Shown here: in pieces, positions 1-12,620 of the stretch
How the letters are laid out: each line of letters starts with the position of its first letter
Position numbering within the stretch: position 1 is the first letter of the stretch
NCBI GenBank assembly: GCA_030272585.1
Contig: BSYQ01000008.1
Location: 3,534,001-3,598,000, forward strand
Length of the DNA stretch: 64,000 bases
Reading direction: 5' to 3'
Source of the DNA: Bryopsis sp. KO-2023
Lineage: Eukaryota > Chlorophyta > Ulvophyceae > Bryopsidales > Bryopsidaceae
Notes under the pieces: model-generated
Database searches by the model: none
Told to the model about the DNA's origin: nothing
What the model saw: only the letters and a program-made list of their open reading frames with translations
Program-made: the position numbers and the translations under genes

Positions 1-197
1 AAGGAACAAAATCAAGAAAATTTAACCTTCATGTTTTCGATTTACAACAGATCGAAACTCGTAATCCGCCCCCCAAAAACGAACAACATAATTCTCCCTC
101 TCTGCCTAGTCTGAAATCGCACATCGCCTACCATCCAAAACATGACCGATCGATATAATAGAGGTTCCTCTCCACCCCCACCCCCCTCTCCTTTTTC

Positions 198-1010
198 TCA
201 GAATTCCATAAACAGCTCCATCGGCCCATCCTTTTTGACATCCAAGTCTTTGGTGGCTTGAACGACAACCGCCCATCGATCCACACCCGTTTCTAGAGAT
301 GCATTCAGACAGGGGACGTACTGCAGCAAATCATCCGGGAAATCGCCAGGCAAAGACACCATCTGAAAGGTGACGTTCGCTTGATCTTTTTCCACGGGTC
401 GGTTTAGCTTATGGCCAAGACTACATTGCAAGAGTGCCTCTTGGAATGCAACTCTGGATGCAAAAGTGCCCATCGTCGCCCCACCTTTGGAATTTTGTGT
501 TGATGGGAGGGGGTGGAGGGGGGTAGGATCGGGAATGTCCAAATTGGGCTCATCTATCCAAGAATGATTTGCAGGGATGCCTTTCTTTTTGGCAACATGC
601 AAAGCTTGCACGAATTCGACCGCCGACTGCCCGTTGGGTCTCCCATCGATTACGTAATCATTACCCTCCTGGGATTCTCTGAGAACGTACGGGTTCGAAG
701 ACCCGACTTGTGGCGGCCAAGAGTCGTCACTGCTGACGTCTTTCGACTTGGAGTGAACCAACCCGGGGAACAGCGTCACGATCCCGCCCTTTAGTACTTC
801 TCCTTCGAATAGAAACGCGCCGTCCCCGGCTTCGGATATCGTCGAGGGGCCGAATCTCAGGAAGTGCCCGACCGTATCCGCGAAGGTTTTCTCGTACTTT
901 TCGGTGGGGTGCACGAAACTGGCACCAGTGACGGTGCGATGGACCGCCTCCAGGAAATCCGAAGCTCTGAGCACCAGGGCCCGATTGTCCATTCGCACGA
1001 GGGACGACAT
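198..1010 (-). CDS. SETD9-like: SETD9-like SET-domain protein
   Basis: A single-exon frame of 270 aa starts at the ATG at 1010. The order of motifs follows the small SETD9 family of SET proteins. There is a stretch around residues 50-85 (FLRFGPSTISEAGDGAFLFE, then a GGIVTLFPG turn) resembling the GTGVFV...G.V..YPG start of SET domains. A middle segment reads NPYVLRE...YVIDGRP. Near residues 197-230, SLGHKLNRP...ANVTFQ is followed by FPDDLLQYVPCLNA, matching the LG..NN...ANV and FP.EL..YLPN blocks. The C-terminus ends GPMELFMEF, in place of the usual GEELF..Y. Members are presumed protein methyltransferases, but the canonical NHS-type cofactor motif is changed to NRP here, so activity is doubtful. 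DNAAF3 ends about 150 bp upstream on the same strand. Confidence 0.7.
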   Translation of the reverse strand: MSSLVRMDNRALVLRASDFLEAVHRTVTGASFVHPTEKYEKTFADTVGHFLRFGPSTISEAGDGAFLFEGEVLKGGIVTLFPGLVHSKSKDVSSDDSWPPQVGSSNPYVLRESQEGNDYVIDGRPNGQSAVEFVQALHVAKKKGIPANHSWIDEPNLDIPDPTPLHPLPSTQNSKGGATMGTFASRVAFQEALLQCSLGHKLNRPVEKDQANVTFQMVSLPGDFPDDLLQYVPCLNASLETGVDRWAVVVQATKDLDVKKDGPMELFMEF

Positions 1011-1162
1011 CGGCGACGATCGATTGACGAAACACGGAAATTGTGCAGTGGGGCTTTTTTTGGGTGGTTGATTTCAACGCTTACGTAAATTAGAACCACA
1101 CATGGAGGTGATTTTAAAAAATTTATTGTAATTATTCCGGGGTTTTATCTTCGTGGGTGTAC

Positions 1163-4100
1163 TCAGGTATCACTTGCCTGATTAGTTGTGGTCGCACCGT
1201 CCTTGTTTTCTTTTCCACACTGGTTTTCTTTTTCCTTTAATGCTGAGGTGGAGGGTGGCTCGGTGGCAGCTGGGTCAACTTCTTTTTGGCCTGATTCTGG
1301 ATGACTGTCTGGTGGTGATTGACCTTGCAAGGGCTCTTCAGGATTTGGGGACTCCGGTGGGGCAATTTCCTCAGTCTTCTCAACTTGAGATGTGCTTTGT
1401 TGGGAATCCAGAGGAGGGGGCTGATGAAAAGTCGCAGAGGGGGACCATTAAGGCAGATCACATGTTGTGAATCTTTCATAATCTTCCATTTTTTTTTTTC
1501 ATTTTTCATTTTTTTTGCTTTGGTGAGTTTTCGTTAGAGTGGTTTACTTTATTGTTGGGATGCACCTCAATTTTTTTTGGCTTTCTCGACTTTTTTTTTC
1601 TTTTCCCTCCCATCCAACGAAGACGAGAGAGAGGAGGAAATAATAACCTAATTGATTGGAATTCGTGCGAGTGTGGCCATCTGTGGATCACCTTTGATTC
1701 GCTGGCGGCTGGAGTTTCTTCTTTCTGTTGTTGGGTGGAGAATCTCCTACCGGTTCGAAGCTCATCTATCATTGCCTTTACCAGACCACAGCTGCATCTC
1801 ACTCATTTGGTTGAAAAAGAAAAGTCGGCCAAAATTCCACCGAAATGAAACACAATCAAGAAACACAAATCTGCCTACCAGTCATTTGTACACTGCTTGA
1901 GTAATTTATTTCTTTTACGTCCTTCTTTCAAAAACTTAAGGGTTTCTTTTTTCCCACCTATTTTTATGTAAAAAGAGTCTTTGGATGTTCAAGGGGCCAT
2001 TATTTGAATTTAAAAAGAACAGATAGCTTCGATTCACCATTAAACCGATTGATCGGAAAATCGTCCGGGCGATAAAGTCAACTGAGCTGAATTTTCTGCA
2101 ACTCACCTCCACATTGAATTCAGCAACATCCACGGCCGTTTTCATGAACTGCCTGTTTGATTTTTTGAAAAAGGACTGATCTTCGCAGACCGCTCCGAAA
2201 CAGTGGTAGGGGGAATTTGCAACGTCCCCCCAATAACCCTTCGCAGACACGGTTTTTCCAACATCTTGCAATGACCTACCCAAAAAAGAAAAATTAATAT
2301 TACATATATTTTTTATGCAGTTGAAGAATTCTGAAATTTGAAAAGATAGATACCCTCAGAAAGATCAGCGGTCAGAGATTTTCCCCAATGATGCAAGGCA
2401 TCACAATCTTCCTTTCCAACGATTAGTATTTTATTATTAATTTGTAAATTTTTATTTAGTTCTATATAATTCATTTATTTTATTTATTTCTTGTTTATAT
2501 TGTTAAAATCTTTTTTTGGGGGAGATGGGGGGAGATGTATTTCACATTGAAAAGAACTCTACAAAAGCAACACTAGCCTCCCCTAGGGTTTTTTTTTTCA
2601 CTTGACACCCCCACCTGTCTTTGCAGAATATGGATTTTCCGATGGTGGTGGTCAGCAGGGACCTGTTTGGCCTTTTGTAAACGCAGTCTCTGAACTCATA
2701 GGCAACTCCAGATGACCTCCATTCCCTGAAATGGTAAAAATGAACGATGGATCCGTCGTTTTTTCCCCCTTCGTTCGCTTGCCCACAGCAACCCCTTCTA
2801 CAAAGCCTCATGTGATAATCCCAATCGATCTATTTACAAAAAAAATTGCATTTTAATAATTTTTTTGTGTAATCTTGTGGAATTCCAAAAAGAAATAAAA
2901 ACTTGAAACAATAATTTGATAACGATTTAATAGAATCATGTGGAAAGGAGTAATTCAGTTGGGTGGTTAAGTGGTGGAGTTTGTACAGTTAAGACTCTAG
3001 GTCGTGGTGTTTGAAGGAACTTTGGTTGGAACAGGGGCCTTACTTTTTACAGCTGTAAAGAATCCCCCCCCAAAAAAAGAAAAATGTACCCCTAAAAAGA
3101 CACATCAAAAGAGGGAAAAAAAATCCTATCACAATATGTGAAAAAAATGTAAGAATGTGAATTCAACAATCATTAAAAAAAAGCGAAAAAAAGAAGAGAA
3201 ACTCACCATGTTTTTCTTGAAATCGAACCTATCCCCGTAAAAGTTTCTGAGGCGACTTTCCCAGCCCTTTTCCAAGCTGTACTTGCCATCGGACCGGTAA
3301 CCTCTGAACACTTCCACCAGAGCGTCCCTCTCTTTGTAGTTCAATTGTGAAAGGTCGAACACTCCATAAAGTTTCTCGATGGCAGAGTCTCTAGGATAGT
3401 TCGACACGAACCTTTCCAGTCTTTTCCCCAGGGCCTCTGCAGTCGCATTCTCATGGTTTCAAAAAAAAGTATGGTCATTGTGAAGGGATGAAAATAAGGT
3501 AAGAAGGGAGGGGGTATGTGCTTAAACTAATTCTCAGGGAAAACTATTTGCTGTATCACTAAAAAATATTTTTACGAATTATTCATGAAGATACTTGATA
3601 ACTTGATGTCTTCCATAATTTTTTGGTCACCAGTTATACAATACTTGTTGAAATGGAACCACAAGTGAAGTTTTTTTTTCCTTCTATTTTTAGTGGTGTG
3701 TGCGTACTTATGATGATGCATGTATGCCGAAGAATGTTTCAGTGAAAAAGCAACATAAGTGAAGCTCCTCTTATCAGTTCAGAAAAAAAGGCATTTTATT
3801 TCCTGTTTTTTTGCATTGGGACTTGTTTTATTATTTTCGAGTTTCTCTGGAAATTCCCTCTGGAAGTTTTTTTTGCATACGGCTCACCGAGGTATGCTTC
3901 CGTTTTCTCCTGGATGAACACATTTCCATGCAATTCCAGAAAGGTTTCCACTCTATCTCTGACGGAAAGGTTTTCATCCAGCAACACCAAAACCAGTAGA
4001 ATATGCCTGGCCAAATTCTCTATGCATTCCTCATACACCACGATTTCGATACCCTCAGAATCCGTCCCCTCGCTCAGATGTCTCGACGTCCGACACAGAG

Positions 4101-4432
4101 TCGTCACCGTATGGCGGCAGTCGTTGGGGCAAACCTGCGTTGTGTCGGGTTTCGTTCAGCGTGATTTCCATTTCAAAGGAAAAACGAAATAAAATCGAAA
4201 CTCAGTTGGTGCAGAGGGCGTGTGTTAGGTCATCAGCAATATGACGTCTTCTGAAAAGAAACGTCAGAAATGAGGGCACCCCCTTGCTCCACACCTGAAG
4301 GGATCGGAAAATCTCGCTCGGTTTGCTGGTGGTCGTGGTTTCTTGTAGAGACTCGGGAATTTCTTCTCGCACGGCGAGAAGGTCCAAAGCTGGGGAAAAT
4401 CCCCACAGCTGATGCACGTTGCCTTCGTCCAT
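1163..4432 (-). CDS. DNAAF3: Dynein axonemal assembly factor 3 (DNAAF3), multi-exon
   Basis: DNAAF3 is a cytoplasmic factor needed to preassemble axonemal dynein arms. The start at 4432 gives a short leader followed by WGFSPALDL, the family's N-terminal signature. Exons I could phase are 4295-4432, 3888-4134 (NDCRHTVTTL, ENLARHILL, ETFLELHGN), 3207-3436 (NYKERDALVEVFR, WESRLRNFYGDRFD), 2615-2829 (IDWDYHMRL, FREWRSSGVAYEFRD) and 2107-2275 (KGYWGDVANSPYHCFG, FMKTAVDVAEFNVE). The C-terminus is low in complexity: about 1692-1795 (acceptor unclear), then 1163-1420, rich in P/S/E and ending at TGA 1163. Two places are unresolved. The segment 4135-4294 should hold the DVILL strand (frame visible near 4232-4248) but has no clean GT donor before 4134. 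The link between 2107 and about 1795 also cannot be phased. Identification is firm; the full exon chain is not. Confidence 0.88.
2939..3170 (+). repeat. SINE-like repeat, copy A
   Basis: The segment 2939-3040 closely matches 21033-21130 (plus) and the reverse complement of 11990-12087 plus 20149-20189. Its far end, AAGAATGTGAATTCAAC near 3150-3166, is shared with the other two copies after a gap of variable length. It holds TGGTTAAGTGG at about 2962, a perfect fit to a Pol III A-box (TRGYNNARNNG). About 60 bp on, GGTTGGAACAGG is a weak B-box. It lies in an intron of DNAAF3. A tRNA-derived SINE is an inference. Confidence 0.6.
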
Positions 4433-5323
4433 CTCTATTGGTTGAAAACTTGGGAGAGTGTGGGTCGTAGTTTTGTCTTGTTTTTTTTTGGGCGATTACC
4501 CACGCCGGGTTAAATGGTCGATCAATAATTTCATTGTCGCTAATTTGGTGTGGAGCAATACAACTCCAAGTGCTGTGATTGTCGGTTTTTTCTTGCTGAG
4601 GAGATATTCTGAAACTGGTGCACCCCATAAGAAATGGATATGAGAAGCCCTTTCTAATGGAAAAAAAAAAGCACCAAGAAAAAGACAGACTGTGGCACAT
4701 CTCAGTGAGAAGTTACACGAATGAGGTACACAAAAATAGAATAAGACACAAAAAATAGAATCAATCGCTCACCAAAAAAAAAAGAGAGATTCCCCCCCCT
4801 CTTAGAAAAAAACAACAATGATCAACGTGGCTCAGCCTTTTTTCTTTGCAAATAATGTCAGCATAGCATATCTGCTGAAGCAATGTTTTTTCAGCCCCTC
4901 CATTTTCAAATTACAACAGAGAGCGTCCAATAAATCCCCATTCGCTACTAAACCTCGACTCTTCTGGCTTGTTAATTTCTTTTTTCGGTCCTCCAAAAGT
5001 AAATTTCCTTTGTTTGTTTTTTTTTGGTTATGAATCGATGCGTGAGAGCTCTCTCCCCAGACCTCGCTAAGTAAGTTTAGTTTTAAAAAACCCCCCAAAA
5101 AAACCACTCCCTCGAAAATCATCTAACAAAAATCAGTGAAAGTTGTTACAACAAAACCCCAACACCACGAAAAATTGAAAAAAGAGAGCCAGGCGTTCTA
5201 AAAATAGAACCGGACCAAACCTCTTTTTTTTTTCTCTCTCTATTTCATCCAACGAAAACTAGAAGGATGATTTTCCCCCAACCCACCCCACCCCCCCGCA
5301 ACCTTTTTTTGAGAAAAGGCCTC

Positions 5324-8300
5324 TCATCCATTGGCTGCTTTTTGAGATTTCAGCAAATCGTGGATTTGCCGGCCCGTGAGAGTTTCTTTTTCGAGGAGCT
5401 CGGTTGCTATGATTTGGAGTTCGTCTTTGTGGGTTTCCAGCAGGGCTCGAACTCTGCCGTAAGCAGCCGTGGTCAAACTTTTCACTTCGTCCTCTATCAC
5501 AGCTCGGGTTTCCGAACTCATGCTCGCACCTTGATCCTCGTAGTTGACCGAAAGAGGCCCCACTCTATCGCTGAAACCATACCTACAAGCAAAAAAACAA
5601 ACCCGCTGAAATGTCAAAAAGCAGCCAATGGATGAGAAGCCTTTCCTCAAAAAAAGGTTGCGGGGGGGGTGGGGTGGGGTGGGGGGAAATCATCCTTCCA
5701 GTTTTCGTTGGATGAAATAGAGAGTGGAAAGCATGAACAGAAAGGGCGGGACGAAAGACGGCAAACTTGAGAAATGGAACAAGAAACAGCTCGGGGGGAG
5801 GGGTAATTCTGACAGCATTTACCTGGTAACCATTGCTCTGGCGAGGCGGGTGGCTTGTTCGAGGTCGTTGGAGGCCCCTGTGGTGACGTTCATTTCTCCG
5901 AATATCATTTCTTCGGCTACCCGGCCCCCCATGCACACATCCAGCCGGGCAAGCAACTCCTTTTTGGAAATACTCGTCTGATCCTCCTCGGGAAGTTGGG
6001 CGACCATACCCAATGCCATGCCTGCATCAAAGCCAATATGACGTTCTTTTTTTCCATTTCCTAGCCACTCCATATTCTGGAGCAGTTGAAAACAAGCAGT
6101 TGCAACCCCCCCCCCCCCCCCCCCCCCAAACCTAAAAGCTGCAAGCCCCTGATTCATTCTTCCATTCAGCAATATCAAAATCGTATACATCCACCCAATC
6201 AACCACCGACGGATCATGGGCGGCCTCCACACCACCCTATAACATTGCCTTTCTGAAAATTTTCAAGTTTACACCACACCGACCTCGAGGAACGATGGTG
6301 GCTTTGTGAACAGGGTCCGCCCCGTTGGTGTGAATTGCCACCAAGGCATGGCCTCCCTCGTGGAAAGCTGTCAGCTTTCTGCTCTTTTCGCTGATGACGG
6401 CCGATTTCCTCTCGGCCCCCATCATGATTCTATCTTTGGCGAACTCCAGGGCAGTCATAGTGACGCTGTTGTTCCCATCGGCCGCCGCTTTCAGAGCGGC
6501 TATGTTGACCAAATTAGCAAGGTCAGCTCCGGAAAATCCAGGGGTGCCCCTTGCAGTTATCTGTCAGATACACCAAAATTTTATTTTAAAAAGAAAAAAA
6601 CAACGTTGGGATTGGTCTGGTTTTCGCCAAAGGTGGCAGACTGTAGAAAACTGGTGCTTTACGAACCAGATTTTTGCATCGAGTAGAAAAAAATGTTTTC
6701 AAAAAACCAAAAATTATCCTGCCAAATGGCATCAAGAAACCACTCAAAGCCTAACGTACCATCAATGCATATATAAAAATACAGATAGATGCAGAACCAG
6801 TATCTTCTCAGTTTACATTTGGGGTAGAGAGCTAGATATGGACATTTTGATGATACAGTGGTTTCGTTCTGAAGTCAGCCAAAAACGCATTTCGGTGAAC
6901 AGGCTGCACTTGGTTTTTTGGCCTTGTAAAACCCTTTCAATTTTTTTTTTTTAAATCCTTCCATTTTTTTTCATTTTTTCAAATTTTTTGTTTTAATATA
7001 TATGCGAATTGGATATATCCTGCACCTTGAGGTCTACATCCTTTGCTCGGGGCACCGTTTTGAAATGGGCTTCCAGAATCTGTCGCCGCCCTTCCACATC
7101 CGGGTTGGGCACCGTCACATGTCTGTCGAATCGCCCAGGTCTGACTAGCGCTCTATCCAGCGATTCCGGGAAATTGGTGGCGGCCAAAACGATCACGCCC
7201 TCGTTCGACTGAACCATATCCAGAGCTATCATCAAAGAAACATCGTATTTCTTTTAAACCAATTTTTTCGAGCAAATTCGTAAATTTGGCAGGGGCCCCT
7301 TGGACTTGTTTGAATGCAGTGGACGGGGTGACATATATATAATATATATATATTTTTTTTACATATAGAGACAAAGAGAGATATTCTTTTTTATTTTTAT
7401 TTTTATTTTTTTTTGGGGGGGTGGGTGGGGAAGAGGAAAGAGGGCGAGGCAGGAGTGTCGATTTTTCCCGCCAAGTGTTTCTTTCTTTGTTGGTTTTTCA
7501 TTCTCAGAAATGTGGGGTAGGAAACTCGCTTTTCTTGATTTTGACCTTGTCATTTTTACCCCTCCCCAGGCACCCACCCACCTTGAACCCATCCAGTTCC
7601 ACCAAGAGCTGATTGAGCGTCATTTTCATGTACATCTGATCCTTGGGATTTCGGCTGCCTCCAATGGCGTCGATTTCATCGATGAACACGATGCAAGGGG
7701 CATGTTTTTTCGCAGCGGTGAATAAATCTCGAACTCGTCGGGCACCCACTCCGACGAACATTTCCTCGAATTCGGAACCCGAACAATAGAAAAAAGGCAC
7801 TTCTGCTTCCCCAGCGATGGCTCTGGCCAGCATGGTTTTACCGGTTCCGGGGGGCCCCACCAATAACACACCCTGAGAAGGAAATATGAAGGTCATTTGT
7901 CTATTGACGGAAACAAAACCCACTTCCGAGTCAGACATAGCCACAAGTGGGGAAATCTTTACTGATTATAAATCATGGGTTTGGATCCATATCGCTCAAT
8001 TGCACAATTATTGTCAATTGTAGGTGGGCTACATGGACATGGGGCTTTCAACCTCGATGTGATATATTTAGAAAAAAAAAGAAAAAAATACCCCAGTGTG
8101 AATATTCTGCCCACACATTTGCTGGCCCTCCCCCAAAAAAAAATCCAATGTCAGTTTTCGAAAACGGATCCCTCAAAGGGGGCTTTTTTAAATTTCAACA
8201 TGGTATTGGGGAAACCTGACCACAAAAAGCATCTAAGAAAATACATTGCATCTGAAAGATGCGCATGAGCTCAGTTCATTATCACTCATTCTCAAACTTT

Positions 8301-11101
8301 CTGAAAAGAAAAAAAAAGAACACCAGCCATCCTCATGGGCAAACGAAACCTGCCAATGACTTTTTGCTTCCCTTTTCTTGGTTTCATTTCCTCTACATGT
8401 ATGAATAGATGCACATCTTGACGCCAAAAATGAAAAATTGAAAAATTGCCTCACCTTGGGTAGTTTGCCCCCCAGCTTCGTGAAGCGATCCGGGTCCCTA
8501 AGGTAGTGCACGATTTCCTCCAATTCACTCTAGGCCAATTAAGTTCAAATCAACAACAGCAAAAAAGGAAGGTGCAACTTTTTTTACTGAAAAAAAAACA
8601 ATGGATGGGGTGAAAGCACACACACACACATTTATGGTCACAACGCTCTTCTTTCTTAGCAATCAAAGACTTGAGTGGAGCCCCTCTCCCCCCCCCCCAA
8701 AAAAAAAAATGTATATGACTTTCCTCAAATTCGTAGTCCCGGATATGGGAAAACCAGCTTAAAACAGCAAACCCAGCGGGAAAAACCACCACCAGCCTAT
8801 ACAACCGACAGAAAAACAGCCCCCCCCCCCCCCAACAAAAAAACAATATACCAAAAAGAACATTCCATACCTTTGCTTCATCCACCCCCTTGACGTCTTC
8901 GAATCGAGTGTTGTTGTTTACTGTGGGTTTTAGGTCAGGGTTGTTCAGCACTCCCCTGGGCATGGCCTTGTCTTCTATGAGGGCTCCGATCCCAGAAATG
9001 ACCAGGAAAGTAAGAAGCAAAGTCCTGATCGTTCTCCACAATTGGGTTCTGAATGTTGGCTCAGCCTGGGCACCACCACCATCACCAAGCAAAGCAAAAT
9101 TAGTTCAAGTTTCATGCTAAATGCACATCCTGACTGAGGAAACCGAGAGGATGTAAGGGAAGCTGCCCCTCCAAATCATCTTGGGATATTTTCTTGCAAA
9201 ATATTGTTCAAAATTTTCCGAGAAGTTTTGATTTTGCCAGGCTTTCTTATTCGAAAGATTCTCGGACCCTAAAAGCCAACTCCTAAATTTTTTTTCCCCC
9301 CCCAGCACAAGTCGATGGTTTATTTTGAAAAAAAAGGATTTTTGCAAATGTCAGGGCTGTTTTCAAATCCAGGGGTGGTGGAAGTACCTGGAGTATGTGG
9401 ATGGGGTTTTTATGGGATCCCATCAAGCCTCCTGCCCCCAGCAGACTGCTGGCCACCCCTGCCTCCCCGTTGACCGTCTCTGAAACGACACCTCTGGATC
9501 CAAAAGATCCAAATTGTGATCCCCTGGCTCTAGCAGCCGCAGCAGCACCTGCTCCGCTCACGTTTCTGGCTCCTTTCGCAGCTTCGGCACCCCTCTAAAA
9601 TTGAAAAAAAAAAGAATCAAGAAATTCAAGAAATTGCTTAATTGGAAGGGAGTGGAGGGATTCTATTCCTTCAAAGAATAATATACAGCTCGGATGAGTT
9701 TTTTCTATTTTTTTTTGTATGAAACCCAAACTTCCCTCATGTCAACAGAGTGCCCCAATTACTTATATAAGAGGATTAAAACTCCCTACCCACCCACCCA
9801 CCCCCAAAATAAAATAAAAAAGGAAATAAAAATAGAAGAAAAAAGACGAGATTTAAGGAAAGTTCCTATGGAAAACGATTCGAGTTTTCATAAAAATAAC
9901 CACCTTTGTTGCTGGCTTTTTGAAGGTTAAAGGGTACCTTCAAAATGCCTAATTCTTTCAAAAATGTACCCAGACAGTCATGCGATCGGTGGTTTCTGTG
10001 AGCAATTCCCTCACCGTGATTGTGGCAAGGAGCTGGGACTTGTCGAGTCTATCCATTTTTACTAAAGCTTTGACGTATTCTGCGACGGAGCCTTCCGAGG
10101 TTGCAATTTTGCCTCCTTCAAAATGATGGACCACATCTTCGACTCGACCCCTCAAGTTCAAATCTTTCAGAAACTCCACCTGCGATTTTTCGAATTTTTC
10201 GTGAGTTTCTTTTGCCCTTTCAGCCTTCCATATTATTTTGTTTGAAAACATATAATGTCTGTTTGCACATATAGATATATGCATATCTTCGTTTTCAGTT
10301 TAAGAAAAGAAAAAAAAACCACATAGAACACTGGATAAAATAGAAATAGGAAAAAATCCATCAAATTGCACCAACTGTACATCAACAAATAAATACATTA
10401 AAAATAATATTATGATAATATTATAATAATTATAATAATTATTTGGCTTCTTTTTCTAATCGACAGTGCCTCCACTGGGTTTTTTCTTTAATTTTTATTT
10501 TGTAAGTAAAAAAATAAATAAAAGCAAATTTCAACCCAAAGAATAACTCATGATTCAAGGCAACACTTTGAAAGCATGGAAGATATCTCCCCCTCCAAAA
10601 AAAAATACTCCTTTTCCTTTTTATTTTTTTCTGGGAGTTTTTAGGAGCTGACAAATAAACACGTGTAGTACAAAAAGAAAAAGAATGGCAATGTTTCTTG
10701 AGGAGCACCTGTTGGTGGGGATTGCTTGGGGGAGACCCAGAGTATTTCCTATACTTCACGGTCGATTGCCACCATCTCGACGCTTCCCTGCCCGAAGTCC
10801 CGGCTGTGTTGTACAACCACTCGCGCGTAACTTGCGCACAAACCTATCATTGCCAGAAATCGCAAAGAGGAAAAAAATAACAAGAAATAATGATAACGGT
10901 AAAGCAATCTTTTTTTTTCTCGTTTCTGAACCCCGAGCGGAGTCAGAAAACAAATAAGTTTGTGAGATGCTCAGTTTCTGGAAAAAGCAAATCCGCTTCA
11001 GGTCGGAGTTTTTTATTTTAAATAAACTTTGTTTTACTGGTTTTTTGTTTTCCTTTTCCTTGTCGCACCTGACGAATGAACTGATGACCTTGCCCGAACA
11101 T
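5324..11101 (-). CDS. YME1: Mitochondrial i-AAA protease, YME1/YME1L family
   Basis: YME1 is an inner-membrane ATP-dependent zinc metalloprotease facing the intermembrane space. Eleven exons join in phase: 11069-11101, 10709-10843, 9970-10179, 9388-9594, 8871-9065, 8455-8529, 7582-7872, 7026-7208, 6284-6560, 5823-6021 and 5324-5582, giving 687 aa. The first two exons are rich in R, S, T and Q, as in a mitochondrial presequence. A membrane segment ([17 protein letters not shown]) lies near residue 208. [11 protein letters not shown] precedes the AAA module, with Walker A GPPGTGKT near 291 and Walker B VFIDEID. Next come [18 protein letters not shown] and the second region of homology [20 protein letters not shown]. 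The zinc site HEGGH is at about 510-514, and [12 protein letters not shown] carries the third ligand. All key residues look intact. The methionine at 11101 is chosen because it opens the phased first exon, [11 protein letters not shown]. Confidence 0.96.
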
Positions 11102-11818
11102 CCAGGAACGATTTCTATGAAAAGAAAACTTTGCCTGTGCGTGCGATCTTTCCGTCGAAGGAGCGCTCCGGTTTTGTTTTTCTTTTCAGGTGGAGGTCAG
11201 TAAATGATGACAAATCGTCTAGCCCGAAAGAGAGTTCAAATTTCCTCCAAGAACCCTGTGTCCTGAGTCAGCCGCTGCAACGTGGAAATATCTATTCATA
11301 ATATCATATCATAATTACAGCTCAATATGTATTGCTCCTATGTATGATTACGTGAAGAGCGATTTCCACAAGCACCAGAAACTAATGAAGAAAACCCAAA
11401 TCCACCCCCACAATTTCGTTACAATTTCGTTTTGTGTTCTATGAATAGTGAGGATTACGTCAACTTCAATGAATTTCTGTTGTGCAAATGCTAGAGTGGC
11501 TCCGAAATTTGTAATTTTGGAAAATGGATTTCATTGTTCTGATTGTGGACACGATCGGGGTTCTATCTTTTGATGGTAAAAAATTGGATGATTGTTCTCC
11601 ATCATCAGCAATTCTTTCACATCTTTTAGTTTGTTTGTGAACTAGATTGATTCTCCTACACAATCTTAATCTTTTAGTTTATAGTGGGGCAAAGCAACAG
11701 CTGCCCCTTCCTGCACATCCGAAACCTTGTGCTGTGTTGGAGTGCGTTTCACTGTTGGTGAACTCAACATGATTCAAAAGAACGTAGTTTTCGGGGGGGG
11801 GGCTGATTTATGTTTTTA
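11102..11818. other. Intergenic upstream of YME1, no gene seen
   Basis: This is the region upstream of the YME1 start. It is AT-rich with scattered short frames and no splice-linked exons. I see no RNA gene and no clear core-promoter element. Confidence 0.5.
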
Positions 11819-12087
11819 TGTTGAATTCACATTCTTACACTGTGTTGTAGACAACACAATGCAACAGGGACAACACAGCGTGAACGTAGTATTACAGAGA
11901 AGCCCTTACTAATTCTTGAGTCCCGGATATATTTACCAACACGGGAGGTACAATCTGTACTGCAACCACCTCACTTCATTCTCGGGTTCACAACAACTGT
12001 AAAATGAACGACCCCTGTTCCAACCAGAGTCCCTTCAAATACCGCAACCTAGAGTGCTAAGTTAGGACTCCTAACTTCACAAACTGC
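11819..12087 (-). repeat. SINE-like repeat, copy C, part 1 (interrupted)
   Basis: This is the reverse complement of the repeat seen at 2939 and 21033. It opens with GTTGAATTCACATTCTTACA near 11820 and ends at the 5' edge of the LTR element. It continues at 20149-20189 on the other side of that element. This copy keeps about 150 bp between the two conserved blocks that copies A and B have largely lost. Confidence 0.6.
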
Positions 12088-12603
12088 TGTAGCGAATCAG
12101 GGTTTCTGCCAGCCCTGCAGTACGTCAGCAGGCTTGCTGACAGTGCTGCAGTACTTTAAGTAGGAGTCTGGTTGCCCTGAGGCAGCGTACAGTCAGTCAG
12201 GGTGTGCTGTCAGTGAAGTAGTACGTGGACTACTGAGCTGTCAGCTAGAATGTTCTAGAAGGTCGCTCAGCACCACAGGAATGGCCGTGGGGCTGAGCTA
12301 GGCTCTGATTGACAGGACTGCAAGATCTGATAGCTTGCAGTACTGATGCAGACTGATGTTACAGCCTATGATCAGTTGGGATCAAGGCTGCTAGGGTATT
12401 CTATAAGTTCTTGGGGTTTGAACGTTCTTGTAACTTAACCTAACCTTGGTTTGGAACTTATCTCGCCCTTGAACCTTGCTAGGTTCAAGTGTCTCTCTCA
12501 TGGCCGTTCAATAGAACAGGCGGTTCAGACTGGCAGACCGACAGGGTCGCAGTCTTGGGTAGACTGAAGCGGAAAAAGCGATCTGCAGGGCAGATTCGTT
12601 ACA
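12088..12603 (+). repeat. 5' LTR
   Basis: This 516-bp direct repeat is paired with 19633-20148. It holds several short CAG/CTG-rich palindromic stretches and the sequence TAACTTAACCTAACC. Confidence 0.92.
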
Positions 12604-12604
12604 G

Positions 12605-12620
12605 TGGTTTCGGAGCAGGC
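12605..12620 (+). other. Primer-binding-like site
   Basis: TGGTTTCGGAGCAGG starts one base after the 5' LTR. It resembles the TGGTATCAGAGC type complementary to initiator-methionine tRNA 3' ends in many LTR elements. The match is partial, so the primer tRNA is an inference. Confidence 0.55.

Noticed and set aside
8550-9092. 180-codon minus-strand frame taken as one protein
   Set aside because: Only 8871-9065 is YME1 coding. The remainder is intron read-through past a GTATGG donor.
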